This document shows positions 48,021-57,146 of a stretch of DNA of 64,000 bases, one piece after another. Every line of letters begins with the position of its first letter. The first letter of the stretch is position 1. A program made the position numbers and the translations under genes. The notes under the pieces are model-generated. The model was not told the DNA's origin. It saw only the letters and a program-made list of their open reading frames with translations, and did not search any database. This DNA comes from CAZAQV01 sp964487255 (GTDB taxonomy: Bacteria; Myxococcota_A; Polyangia; Polyangiales; CAZAQV01). The stretch is taken from positions 176,122 to 240,121 of the forward strand of contig CAZAQV010000007.1 of NCBI GenBank assembly GCA_964487255.1. The letters are read 5' to 3'.

Positions 48021-49451
48021 ATGGCTTGCACACGGATCATCACAGCTCTCACCTTCGTTCTTTTTCTTTATGCGTGTGCAGAAGATACAAGCGGTGGCGT
48101 CGAAGGTTCCGATGCGAGTGGCGACAGTTCGAATACTGCGAGGGACAGCGCCACGGACGCAGGTGAAGCCACCGAAGATGCGATGCTCAGCGTGCCCGAC
48201 GGCATGGTCAGCACACTTGACGGCATGGTCAGCACGCCTGACAGCACGGTGAGCATGCCCGATGCGACATTTCCCGACGCCACACTCGGCGACGCAACTA
48301 TCGTCACGCCTGACGCCGCCGTCGAATGCGTGCGCCCTGAAGAGTGCAACGTACCAACTGATGTTTGCAAAGGCGCAGCGCTCACCGACTACGAGCCGAC
48401 TTGTGTCGATGGCAAGTGTGGGGTGAGCACGCGAAACGGCACATGCGCAGACGGAACCGACACCTGTCGGGGCCTCAACCATATCACCTACGAGCCGCAG
48501 TGTGCCAATGCGACGAGCTGCGGCAACCCCGCCGAAACGGTGACGCCATGCGACGCACCGGGCGACGTGTGCAAGGGCGGAGAACTCTCGGAGTATACAG
48601 CGAGCTGCGATCCGACCGACGGATGCGGCGTCGATTCCAAGATCAGCGCCTGCCCCGCCGACGCATCGCTTTGTCGCGATTTGTTCCACGTGAGCTATAC
48701 GCCGAGCTGCGCGAGCGGCTCTACATGCGACAGTAGCGGCACGGAGTTGGTCAAAGAGTGCACCGCTCCAGCCGATTCTTGCGCCAAGGGACAACTGACA
48801 CAGTACGCAGCGACCTGTGATGCGGCCAAAGGCTGCGGCACAACCTCACGGACGGCGAGTTGCCCGACCAACGCCTCGCTTTGCAAAGAGCTCGACTTTA
48901 TCAGCTACATCCCCACGTGCACCGACGGAACGAGCTGCGGAAAACCGCAAGCGTCCGTGAAGAACTGCACCGCACCAGCGCCCTCGTGCAGCGGCGGACA
49001 GATCACGCGCTACTCTGCAACCTGTGACGCTCTGAAGGGCTGTGGCACAACTTCGCAAACCGCAAGCTGCCCGGAAGCTGCCGCGACCTGCGAAATTACG
49101 CGCCAAGGGCCGCTGCTCACAACCTACAAGCCCACGTGCCTGGACGCCGGGTCGTGCGATAAGCCGACCGTAACTCAAATGATTTGCACGGCGCCGGCTG
49201 ACGAGTGTTCGAACAACGTTTGGTACAACTACTCGCCGGCGTGCGATGCGAGCAACGAATCCTGTCTCGTCCGCACATCAAAGACAGCGTGCTCGAGCCT
49301 CGATAGCTGCACTGTGAAGCTCGGCGACCTCGGTTGCACGATGACCATTAATGTTGGCCAGTGCGACGCTGCGAAGGGCTGCTATGCCTCGACCAAGGAA
49401 ATCAGTTGCTCGCGTAGCAAATGCGATTGCAAGACCAGGAGTTGCATCTAA
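48021..49451 (+). CDS. lipoprotein with tandem Cys-rich repeats
   Basis: This 476-residue protein has a lipobox LYAC. After short repeats of the DGMVST type, four to five tandem units of about 69 residues follow. Each has eight cysteines in the order C..P.D.C.G..TxY..xC, GCG, SxxC, C, Y.P.C and C. Examples of unit starts are CDAPGDVCKGGELSEY, CTAPADSCAKGQLTQY and CTAPAPSCSGGQITRY. The repeats are diverged, so the array is old. It is probably a disulphide-rich surface protein. The function is unknown. Confidence 0.88.
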   Translation: MACTRIITALTFVLFLYACAEDTSGGVEGSDASGDSSNTARDSATDAGEATEDAMLSVPDGMVSTLDGMVSTPDSTVSMPDATFPDATLGDATIVTPDAAVECVRPEECNVPTDVCKGAALTDYEPTCVDGKCGVSTRNGTCADGTDTCRGLNHITYEPQCANATSCGNPAETVTPCDAPGDVCKGGELSEYTASCDPTDGCGVDSKISACPADASLCRDLFHVSYTPSCASGSTCDSSGTELVKECTAPADSCAKGQLTQYAATCDAAKGCGTTSRTASCPTNASLCKELDFISYIPTCTDGTSCGKPQASVKNCTAPAPSCSGGQITRYSATCDALKGCGTTSQTASCPEAAATCEITRQGPLLTTYKPTCLDAGSCDKPTVTQMICTAPADECSNNVWYNYSPACDASNESCLVRTSKTACSSLDSCTVKLGDLGCTMTINVGQCDAAKGCYASTKEISCSRSKCDCKTRSCI

Positions 49452-49452
49452 C

Positions 49453-49791
49453 TCAGCGATATGGGTCGGGCTCAGGCCCTTCGAGCAGATAGATGAGTTC
49501 GCCGTCGACCGGGATCGCGTCGGGCCGCTCGGTGTAGAACTCGGTGTAACCACATGCCTGACATACGTAGGCGCGGAGCACGCCAGCCAGCGCTTGCCCC
49601 GCCCCCGTTGCGCCGTAAACGCGCGCCACACGCATGGGTTGGGAGAGCATCGGAATCTCCTGGTCGAGACGTTCGGCTACGAGGCTTTGGCCAAGGTTGT
49701 GATCGGTTGAAACCCCCACCGCATCACCGACCTGACTGATGCCGAGAATCTTGCGGTGGTCACACTTTGGGCAAATGTGCTTGTGCTTCAT
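49453..49791 (-). CDS. zinc-ribbon protein, copy 1
   Basis: This is a 112-residue protein. The N-terminal MKHKHICPKCDHRKIL and the C-terminal YVCQACGYTEFYTE give two CxxC pairs that would bind one zinc. A middle stretch with MRVARVYG is also shared with copy 2. The end LIYLLEGPEPDPYR is shared too. It may be a small nucleic-acid- or protein-binding adaptor. Copy 2 lies 31 bases further along; the first about 35 coding bases are nearly identical. Confidence 0.8.
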   Translation of the reverse strand: MKHKHICPKCDHRKILGISQVGDAVGVSTDHNLGQSLVAERLDQEIPMLSQPMRVARVYGATGAGQALAGVLRAYVCQACGYTEFYTERPDAIPVDGELIYLLEGPEPDPYR

Positions 49792-49822
49792 GCACCTAGC
49801 ATAGCTGCAACCGACTGACTCG

Positions 49823-50173
49823 CTATCGGTAGGCCTCTTGTGGTGGCCCTTCCAATAGTCGAACTAGATCTCCATCGATCGGAATTGAGTGTGGTAGCTC
49901 GGTATAGAGTTCGGTGTACCCGCAAGCCCGACACACGAACGCCCGAATGATTCCGGAGACGCCTGAGTCGTCATATGTCGAGCCCAAAAACCCTTTCACT
50001 TTACGCCGAATACGCGCGATTCGCATGGGATACGATCGAAGTCCCGAATGCTGGTGCAGCCTTTGACCAATGCCTGCGCCCTGCACATGCTGTCCACCAA
50101 TTACGTCACTGACCTGCGTGACGAAGAGGATTTTTCGGTGGTCACACTTTGGGCAAATGTGCTTGTGCCTCAT
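49823..50173 (-). CDS. zinc-ribbon protein, copy 2
   Basis: This 116-residue protein is a paralogue of copy 1. MRHKHICPKCDHRKILFVTQ, the CRACGYTELYTEL pair and the end LVRLLEGPPQEAYR are shared, but the middle is diverged (GVSGIIRAF and IGGQHVQGAG). Copy 2 is first in transcription. The twins probably arose by tandem duplication followed by separate evolution of the middle. No catalytic residues are seen. Confidence 0.8.
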   Translation of the reverse strand: MRHKHICPKCDHRKILFVTQVSDVIGGQHVQGAGIGQRLHQHSGLRSYPMRIARIRRKVKGFLGSTYDDSGVSGIIRAFVCRACGYTELYTELPHSIPIDGDLVRLLEGPPQEAYR

Positions 50174-50244
50174 GCGCGCAACATATCACAATCCAGTCCT
50201 TGAAGACGCAGAGCCAACGTGATGAGGCAAGCGACAGAGAAGCA

Positions 50245-50299
50245 GATTTGGTATCTCCAAATCGATGGTTCGGCGGAGCGATAGCCGAAGAACCAGAAG
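50245..50299 (-). terminator. hairpins after the SDR gene
   Basis: GATTTGG/CCAAATC (50245-50263, loop TATCT) and a second, larger GGTTCGGC/GCCGAAGAACC stem follow the SDR stop on its strand. They likely separate it from the zinc-ribbon genes. Confidence 0.5.
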
Positions 50300-51067
50300 C
50301 TAGCGGGGTTGCATGCGGAGCGCGCCGTCGATACGAATGGTCTCGCCGTTGAGGTAGCCGTTTTCGCAGATGTGCTGCACGAGGCGCGCATACTCTTCGG
50401 GTTGGCCGAGGCGCTTCGGAAAGGGTACGCCCGCGGCGAGCGACTCGCGAACTTCTTCGGGCAGCGAGGCAAGCATCGCCGTGTCGAAGATGCCGGGTGC
50501 GATCGTGCATACGCGGATACCGACCTTCATCAGGTCACGCGCTGCGGGTATCGTCATGGCCGCAACACCACCTTTGGACGCCGCATAGGCGATCTGGCCG
50601 ATTTGGCCCTCAAACGCGGCTACCGATGCGGTGTTGACGACCACGCCGCGCTCGCCGTGCTCGCCAGGCTCGTTTTTGGCCATCGCCGCCGCAGAAAGCC
50701 GAAGCACATTGAAGGTGCCGATCAAGTTGACGTTGATCACCTTGGCGAAGAAATCTTGCTCGTGCGGTTCGCCCTCGCGATTCAAGATGCGTTTGGCCCA
50801 GCCGAGGCCCGCACACGAAACGGCGACGCGAAGCGGGGCCATGCTGACTGCCGCGTCGACCGCAGCTTGAACCTGCTCTCCGTTGGAGACATCGGTCTTG
50901 ACGAACTTGACCGCACCGCCGAGCTCTTTTTCGATCGAGGTGCCGCGATCTTCGTTCATGTCGGCGATCACGACTTTGCTGCCGAGTTTCATCAAGTTCC
51001 GCGCAGTCGCCTCACCCAGTCCGGACGCGCCACCGCTAACCAATGCACTAGCTTTCGAAAAATCCAT
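50300..51067 (-). CDS. SDR-family 3-hydroxyacyl-CoA dehydrogenase (HSD10/FabG-like)
   Basis: This is a 255-residue enzyme. The NAD-binding motif SGGASGLGEATARNL, the DVSNGEQVQ segment, the catalytic Ser in VVNTASVAAFEG and the YAASKGG motif are intact. The ending GAVQ-like ENGYLNGETIRIDGALRM is typical of the type II 3-hydroxyacyl-CoA dehydrogenase branch of classical SDRs. It probably oxidises hydroxyacyl-CoA in fatty-acid breakdown, but the substrate could differ. It stands alone. Confidence 0.88.
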   Translation of the reverse strand: MDFSKASALVSGGASGLGEATARNLMKLGSKVVIADMNEDRGTSIEKELGGAVKFVKTDVSNGEQVQAAVDAAVSMAPLRVAVSCAGLGWAKRILNREGEPHEQDFFAKVINVNLIGTFNVLRLSAAAMAKNEPGEHGERGVVVNTASVAAFEGQIGQIAYAASKGGVAAMTIPAARDLMKVGIRVCTIAPGIFDTAMLASLPEEVRESLAAGVPFPKRLGQPEEYARLVQHICENGYLNGETIRIDGALRMQPR

Positions 51068-51111
51068 GCCGACTAGGTATCACGATCCATGTGCATGAAT
51101 AAACCTGCTCC

Positions 51112-52663
51112 TCAATAAGCTTCGTTTCCGAGGGATCGCTCGCGAAGCGTCGGACCAGGCCACTGCCCTCCGCAAGCCGTGACGCAATCATTGGCGAGCG
51201 ATGTCTCGCAGCCAGCGGCATGCGCGCACTGCTTGCAACGTTCAAGGGCTTCTAACCACGCAGCACCCTCGTCCACGCCTACCGGAAAGGGCAGCGTCGC
51301 GACCGATAGATCATCGAAGCATGTTGGCCAGACCGAGCCCCAACACTGCGCATGCAACTCGCAAAGTTCGTTGATGCCTGCATCTTCACGTTCCGCGACA
51401 ACGGCATCTACATGGGTAACACCTCTCTTCATGTACGTTTGCTGAGCGAAAAAACCGACACACGCGACAAAAATGCCCATCCCGACATGGAACTCGAACC
51501 CCTCTCCTTCGCGTGAAAGTCCGTGGCGCTTACGGACGGCAGTGGGAACACCGAAAAAGTCGAGTGCAATTGCTCCGATGCACAGGAGCCACGCGTTCGG
51601 CGTGTCCCTCCATAGCGCCAGATAGATCCCCGCCACCTCGACACAGGCCCAACCCGATCGCTCCCGCAAACAAGGAACCAAACCCGAAACCGGGAACGAG
51701 GGCGCGGAGCCGGCCAAGCCGCATCGCGCGCCGTGCTTCGAGTCTGTCATACTCACCGCGGGAATCAGGCGCGTCTTCCACGGTATCGCCAGTTCCGGCA
51801 CCGAATTCGGCCTCGAACTCGGCCTCAAGATCTGCGTCGTCGATAGCCTCCGTGAGGTGCACAAGGTCAGGTAACGGTGGCCAGGTACTCGGCGCAGGCA
51901 GGTCGAGGCGTTCGAGCAGCAGGTCCGCATTGCTGTGCGCACGCTTTGCGGCCCGATACATCTTCCGTTGATTTGGCTCGAGAAACTTCTCTGTTTCACC
52001 GGTCGAGGTATCGCCATACGATCGCACAACCGTCTGCAGCGCCAAACTATAGGCCATCGCTTGCGGCGACAAATAACCTAGGCTCGAGTGGCTCCACTCG
52101 TGACCGACAAGTGAAGACCCGTCCAGCGCAGCGGAGCGATGTCTTGATGTGATGTTGGTCGTCATCACTCCAAAGCCGAGGTAGATGGTCGTAATGTCCG
52201 TGAGCATCTCTTCTCGGTCGCGATCTTCCACTTCGAGTCCGTGATAAGCACGGTAGGCGTGTGCCACCTCATGACATAGGGCTCCAACGACAGCCTGGCT
52301 GTCGTTTAGCTGGCTTGCATCGATGCCAAACAGGGCCATATCTTCCTCAATGCCGTAAAACACCGCCGCCGCGCCGACATGATGCGAATCGTCGACGCGC
52401 GCCACCCCATGGAATACCTCCATGGACGCATCGAGTTTCTCAAGCCCGGCATAACGCATCAGTCGGAGCGCGATGCGGCGACAGCCAAGCGCATCGGGTC
52501 GCCACCGATCCGGAAAGTAGCGGTCGTCGGGAAGTAGCACATGCCCCGCCACGAAGCATTGGTGCCCGCACGCTTCAATCAGCCCGTGGATTGCGTTCAG
52601 TATCGCTTCTCGCTCCTCGTCTGTAGGCAACGACTCAAACACCCGCAGGACATAGCCAAGCAT
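51112..52663 (-). pseudogene. zinc metalloprotease with frameshift near 51650
   Basis: Frame A runs from the ATG at 52663 with HEVAH (residues 131-135, zinc-binding) and reaches the membrane helix FAGAIGLGL before continuing as Arg-rich nonsense to 51530. Frame B picks up the same helix as CVEVAGIYLALW and continues with sensible sequence (LLCIGAIALDFFGVP, a Cys-rich end) to 51112. Skipping one base near 51650 gives one protein of about 516 residues. So this is either a real one-base indel or a sequence error. The protein is membrane-bound with HExxH chemistry; the family is not recognised. Confidence 0.65.
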
Positions 52664-52759
52664 GCTCACGCAGGCAACCGATGGCCGAGCGGCGTCACTG
52701 TGTGCCTGGCCAATAACAGGCGCGAGCGAAGCGGTTGATGCTAAGAGAGGCGAGGCGGC

Positions 52760-54199
52760 ATGCTGTTTCAGAGCCTCGACTATCTTTGCTTTTTCGCCAT
52801 CGCGCTGGTCGTGTTTTGGGCACTGCTGCGTGGACTCGGAGAGGTGGCAGGGGAGAAGGCCTCGCTGGTCTTCATTTTTGTCGCTTCGTGCCTCTTTTAT
52901 ATGGCGTGGCACCCGACCTACATCGTGCTGATCCTCTCCTCGATTCTGCTCGATTACTTCGTGGGCCAGCGGATCCACCGCGCAACCCTTCAGCGCGCCA
53001 AAAAGAACTGGCTTCTGGTTTCGCTCATCGGCAACCTTGGTCTGCTCGGCGCCTTCAAGTACTTCAACTTCTTCATGAGCGCCGTCTCGGACACCGCACA
53101 TCTGCTCGGCATCGGCTGGGCTGCGCCGCACCTGAACGTGCTCTTGCCCGTCGGCATCTCCTTCTACACGTTTCAAACCATGAGCTACAGCATCGACCTC
53201 TACCGAGGTCGCATCGAACCGGCCGGTAGCCTGCTCAAGTTCGCGGTGTTCGTGACCTACTTTCCGCAGCTTGTCGCGGGTCCGATCGTACGCGCTTCGG
53301 AGTTTTTGCCGCAGCTCGAAGAGAAGCGAACGCTCGACCGCGAACGCGTCAGCACGGGCCTCTTTTTGATCATCACCGGACTCGTCAAAAAGCTCGCCAT
53401 CGCCGACTACGTCGGCGTTAATCTTGTGGACCGCATCTTCGAGAACCCCAGCTATTACACAGCCTCTGAGGTCATCATCGCGCTCTACGGATTCACGCTA
53501 CAGATCTACTGCGACTTCTCGGGCTACACCGATGTCGCCCGGGGCTCAGCGCGTCTGATGGGCATCGAGCTACCTGAAAACTTCGACCGCCCCTACCAGG
53601 CCAAGAACCCCGCCGAGTTCTGGCGGCGTTGGCACATGACGCTCTCGACGTGGCTTCGCGACTACCTCTACTTTCCCCTCGGTGGCTCACGGGTGAGCCC
53701 AGCTCGCGCCTACTTCAACCTGGGCCTGACGATGTTTTTGATCGGGATCTGGCATGGCGCGAGTTGGACATTCGTGATCTACGCCTTACTGCAGTCCGCG
53801 GCGATGGTCTCGCATCGGTTCGTGTTCCGTATGCGCGGGCGTGGCAAAGACGCGGTGGATGGACCGATCGTCACCGCGCTCAAGGTGCTGGCATGCCTTC
53901 AGTTCGTCGTCTTCTCGCGCATTTTGTTTCGGGCAACCAGCATCGACAACGCCTGGGAGGTCACCGCCCAGCTCGGCTCGGGCATGTGGTCGATGGCGCA
54001 AGTCTCCACCGGCCTGTGGGTCGCGCTCATCGTTGGCTTCGCCATGCACTACACGCCTCGCACTTGGTACGAGCTACTGGAGCGCCGCTTCGTGAACCTT
54101 GGTGCACCTGGAAAGGGCCTTGCTCTCGCCACCGTGGGCGCGGGCCTCGCCCTGGTCTCAACCTCCGAACTCGTCCCCTTTATCTACTACCAATTCTGA
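52760..54199 (+). CDS. MBOAT acyltransferase (AlgI/DltB-like)
   Basis: This is a 479-residue protein with about 11 membrane helices. The family signature is YDFSG-like DFSGYTDVARGSARLMG, followed by NFDRPYQAKNPAEFWRRWH and, near residue 331, LIGIWHGASWTF with the catalytic His. MBOAT proteins carry an acyl group across the membrane onto polysaccharides, often acetate as in AlgI. It is followed by the SGNH protein, forming a typical O-acylation pair. Confidence 0.93.
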   Translation: MLFQSLDYLCFFAIALVVFWALLRGLGEVAGEKASLVFIFVASCLFYMAWHPTYIVLILSSILLDYFVGQRIHRATLQRAKKNWLLVSLIGNLGLLGAFKYFNFFMSAVSDTAHLLGIGWAAPHLNVLLPVGISFYTFQTMSYSIDLYRGRIEPAGSLLKFAVFVTYFPQLVAGPIVRASEFLPQLEEKRTLDRERVSTGLFLIITGLVKKLAIADYVGVNLVDRIFENPSYYTASEVIIALYGFTLQIYCDFSGYTDVARGSARLMGIELPENFDRPYQAKNPAEFWRRWHMTLSTWLRDYLYFPLGGSRVSPARAYFNLGLTMFLIGIWHGASWTFVIYALLQSAAMVSHRFVFRMRGRGKDAVDGPIVTALKVLACLQFVVFSRILFRATSIDNAWEVTAQLGSGMWSMAQVSTGLWVALIVGFAMHYTPRTWYELLERRFVNLGAPGKGLALATVGAGLALVSTSELVPFIYYQF

Positions 54200-54213
54200 G
54201 TACGCCACCGAAC

Positions 54214-54248
54214 CAGTCTCAATCGGAGCCGGGGCCCGAATGAGACTG
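54214..54248 (+). terminator. hairpin between MBOAT and SGNH genes
   Basis: CAGTCTCA and TGAGACTG form a perfect eight-base stem around a 19-base loop. No T tract follows. It may be an attenuator or processing site that sets the ratio between the two gene products. Confidence 0.45.
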
Positions 54249-54311
54249 CCAAGTGATAAGAATTTGCCGCCGAATACGGCTAGGCTTAGAACGTCATAGT
54301 TCCTGCTGCTC

Positions 54312-55850
54312 ATGTCCGACCCCGCGCGCACTGACCCGACCCGACTCGCCCTTCGCCACCTAGGCTGGGTGAGCCTTGTTTTTATTGCGCTTTGTGGGCT
54401 GACCTACGTCCTTCCGGAGGTTGCGAAGGCGGCGGGCATGCCCGAAGCCGCCGACGAGCTCGAACGCCTCAAGCCCTGGGTGCCCGGCGAGCGTATCCCC
54501 GTGGCCACGACCCTGGCGGAGATGGGCGAAAAATCGCTACCAGCCTACGCCGGAGCGGGAGGCGCCTATGTTCCGGTCGCTGATCCGGACGACGCCGACG
54601 AAGCGAGCGATCACGAAGCGGACCCAAACGAGGCAACCTCGGACGATCCCGGGAACATGGGGCAGCCAGGCGCGTCTGTACAGGACATCTATCGGCCGCC
54701 AAGTGGCGCGATGAAGCACTTCAAGAAGGCGATCGAGAATACTTCGGTGCTATCGGGATTCTTCAAGAAGCTCGATCAAACACGAAAGAAGAAACCTGGC
54801 GCAATTACACGCATCGCCCACTACGGCGACTCGAGCATCGCGACCGACCTCATCACGCACACGGTACGGCGCAAACTTCAAAAGCAGTTTGGCGACTCCG
54901 GCCACGGCTTTATTCTGATCGCGCGCGGCAGTATGCCCTACGCACACCGCGACATCATGCATCGCCCCAACGAGCTTTGGACGTTGCGGCAAATCGTGGC
55001 ACGTCAGGACTCAAGCGGCCTCTACGGTTATGGCGGTGTGTCCTTTCAAGCGCAGCCGGGCGCCTATGCTTCGTTCGCCACACGGCCTGAGCCGCCTGTC
55101 GGCAACACCGTTTCGAAGTTTCTCGTCTACTACCGTCAACAGCCAAGAGGCGGCGACTTTACGATTCGCGTAGACCGCGACGAAAAACAGGTTGTCAGCA
55201 CCCAAGGCGAACCAGACGATGCAGTGAAGACGGTGCAGGTCAATGACGACGAGCATCGATTCGATATTAGCCACCGGCGTGGTTTGGTCGAACTCTACGG
55301 CGCGGCACTCGAACGCGATACCCCCGGCGTCATTTACGACTCGATGGGTCTCGTGGGCGCACGTATGAACCGCTTGCTCAACTGGAACAAGAAGCACCTC
55401 AAGCGGCAACTGGAGCTTCGCAAACCTGACCTGCTCATCTTAGGTTTCGGTGGCAACGAAGCCGACGATTCGCTGCGCAAGAACCAAAACCGCGAGGGTG
55501 AGATTCGCAAAGTCATCCAGATGTTCCGCAAGGCCGACCCAAACCTGCCTTGTCTGCTGTTCGCGCCACTGGACCAAGCTGAGCGCACCAAGCGCGGCAA
55601 CTACACGACGATGAAGGCCATTCCGCACATCGTCGAAGCCCAAAAAGCCGCCGCTGCCGCGGAAGGTTGCGCGTTCTTCAACACCTACGAGGCGATGGGC
55701 GGCCAAGACAGTATCGTCGCCTGGTACCGCCAGCGTCCGCGCCTGGCGCTCAGCGACTTTCGCCACGCGACCCCCGAAGGCTACGAGAAGATCGCCGACA
55801 TGTTCTTCGCCGCACTGATGAAGGCTTACGAAGAGTACACCAAGAAGTGA
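54312..55850 (+). CDS. SGNH-fold acyltransferase/esterase partner of MBOAT
   Basis: This is a 512-residue protein. One N-terminal membrane helix (LGWVSLVFIALCGLTYVL) is followed by an acidic linker. The catalytic domain has HYGDSSIATD (Ser of block I), LILGFGGNEADDS (block III) and SDFRHATPEGYEKIADMF (DxxH, block V). All SGNH essentials are present, as in AlgX/AlgJ-type O-acetyltransferases that finish transfer to the polysaccharide. It overlaps the GTG of the next gene. Confidence 0.88.
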   Translation: MSDPARTDPTRLALRHLGWVSLVFIALCGLTYVLPEVAKAAGMPEAADELERLKPWVPGERIPVATTLAEMGEKSLPAYAGAGGAYVPVADPDDADEASDHEADPNEATSDDPGNMGQPGASVQDIYRPPSGAMKHFKKAIENTSVLSGFFKKLDQTRKKKPGAITRIAHYGDSSIATDLITHTVRRKLQKQFGDSGHGFILIARGSMPYAHRDIMHRPNELWTLRQIVARQDSSGLYGYGGVSFQAQPGAYASFATRPEPPVGNTVSKFLVYYRQQPRGGDFTIRVDRDEKQVVSTQGEPDDAVKTVQVNDDEHRFDISHRRGLVELYGAALERDTPGVIYDSMGLVGARMNRLLNWNKKHLKRQLELRKPDLLILGFGGNEADDSLRKNQNREGEIRKVIQMFRKADPNLPCLLFAPLDQAERTKRGNYTTMKAIPHIVEAQKAAAAAEGCAFFNTYEAMGGQDSIVAWYRQRPRLALSDFRHATPEGYEKIADMFFAALMKAYEEYTKK

Positions 55851-55915
55851 ACGCTGTGCGACTGGGTTGCTTTCCGTTCGCTTCGCTCTCGTCGATCGAG
55901 GCCATCGCCGCGCTA

Positions 55916-57124
55916 ATGCACGTAGACTTTCTGAACGCGGCGAAGTTTGTCATCGCGATGGTCGTCTGGGAATCGGCGGTACTTAGCATGGCTGCCTCGA
56001 CGGTTGCGGCGCAACCCAGCTTGGTCTCGCTTCAGCGCGTGGAACGCTTAACGGGTGAGCCATCTCCGAATCGAACGGATCGTGTCAACGTCTATGGCAC
56101 CGACCTTGGTCATACCTTCGAGCACAATGGCAAACTATACTTTGTGTTCGGCGACACCTTTGGGAGCCCTGGACATCCAACGAACTCAGGGTCGTGGCGC
56201 TCAAACGCCTTGGCATGGTCAAGCGATAGCACGCCTCATGACGGGATTCGCTTTGATGCCTGGCTCACCGACGCTTTTGGAAACGCGCGTGCGATGATTG
56301 AAGGAAAGCACCAGCCGAATAGTGGTTTGGGCGAAGTTACGAAGATTCCGACTGCCGCATGGAGTGATGGCATGCGCATGTACTTGTGGTTCATGTCGGT
56401 CAGCTACTGGGGCAAACCAGGTGAGTGGGATGTGGGTTATGCAGAGCTGGCGGTATCGGACGATCACGGGGTGAACTGGTCTCTAACCGGGCAGCGACGA
56501 AGTTCGGACAGTGGGTTTGTGCAGTTGGCAGTGACGGAGCACGAAGGGTACCTCTATCAATGGGGGATCCCTTCGGGTCGACTCGGTGGTGTACGGCTCG
56601 CCCGTGTGCCGCGCGACAGAGTCACGTCGCCCAGCGAGCACCGCTATTTCAACGGTACGGGCTGGTCTGCGCAAGAATCCGCGGCCACGTTGATCGTCCC
56701 GGCACCGGTCGGTGAGCTCTCCGTCGTCTGGAACCCTTATTTTGAGAAGTGGATGATGACCTATCTGAACAAGACAAGCGCGGCGATCGAGTTGCGCGTT
56801 GCAGATCACCCGCACGGCCCTTGGAGCGGACCCGTCGAGCTGGTCGACGGCGCTCAGTATCCGGGACTCTACGGCGCATACATGCACCCACGGTTGCTCG
56901 AAGAAGAGGGACGCATCGTCTATTTTACGATGTCGCAATGGCAGCCCTACGATGTCTTCTTGATGCGTGCCGAGTTTGAGCCTCTGGCCAGAGAGAAAGG
57001 CGCAAGCGTAGGCGGTGCAGCCGGGTGCATGGCACGCCGTGATGGGCGCGCATGGAACCTGCTGTTCCTGGCGCTTACGGTGCTCATCTCACGACGCTGC
57101 GCTAACGAACATGGCACACGGTGA
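55916..57124 (+). CDS. secreted DUF4185 protein
   Basis: This protein has 402 residues from the ATG at 55916, which gives a signal peptide ending near TVAAQ; GTG starts upstream at 55847 or 55856 are possible. LYFVFGDTFGSPG, PTAAWSDGMRMYLWFMS and PVELVDGAQYPGLYGAYMHP match the DUF4185 five-bladed propeller, related to glycoside-hydrolase propellers. The C-terminal GGAAGCMARRDGRAWNLLFL helix with an Arg cluster resembles a MYXO-CTERM tail. It is coupled to the SGNH gene, so a role in the same polysaccharide is likely. Confidence 0.82.
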   Translation: MHVDFLNAAKFVIAMVVWESAVLSMAASTVAAQPSLVSLQRVERLTGEPSPNRTDRVNVYGTDLGHTFEHNGKLYFVFGDTFGSPGHPTNSGSWRSNALAWSSDSTPHDGIRFDAWLTDAFGNARAMIEGKHQPNSGLGEVTKIPTAAWSDGMRMYLWFMSVSYWGKPGEWDVGYAELAVSDDHGVNWSLTGQRRSSDSGFVQLAVTEHEGYLYQWGIPSGRLGGVRLARVPRDRVTSPSEHRYFNGTGWSAQESAATLIVPAPVGELSVVWNPYFEKWMMTYLNKTSAAIELRVADHPHGPWSGPVELVDGAQYPGLYGAYMHPRLLEEEGRIVYFTMSQWQPYDVFLMRAEFEPLAREKGASVGGAAGCMARRDGRAWNLLFLALTVLISRRCANEHGTR

Positions 57125-57146
57125 AACGCGCTCTTCGGCGCAGTCA

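Noticed and set aside
52664..53176. N-terminal extension of the metalloprotease
   Set aside because: It is the antisense shadow of the MBOAT gene; the protein-like part begins at 52663.
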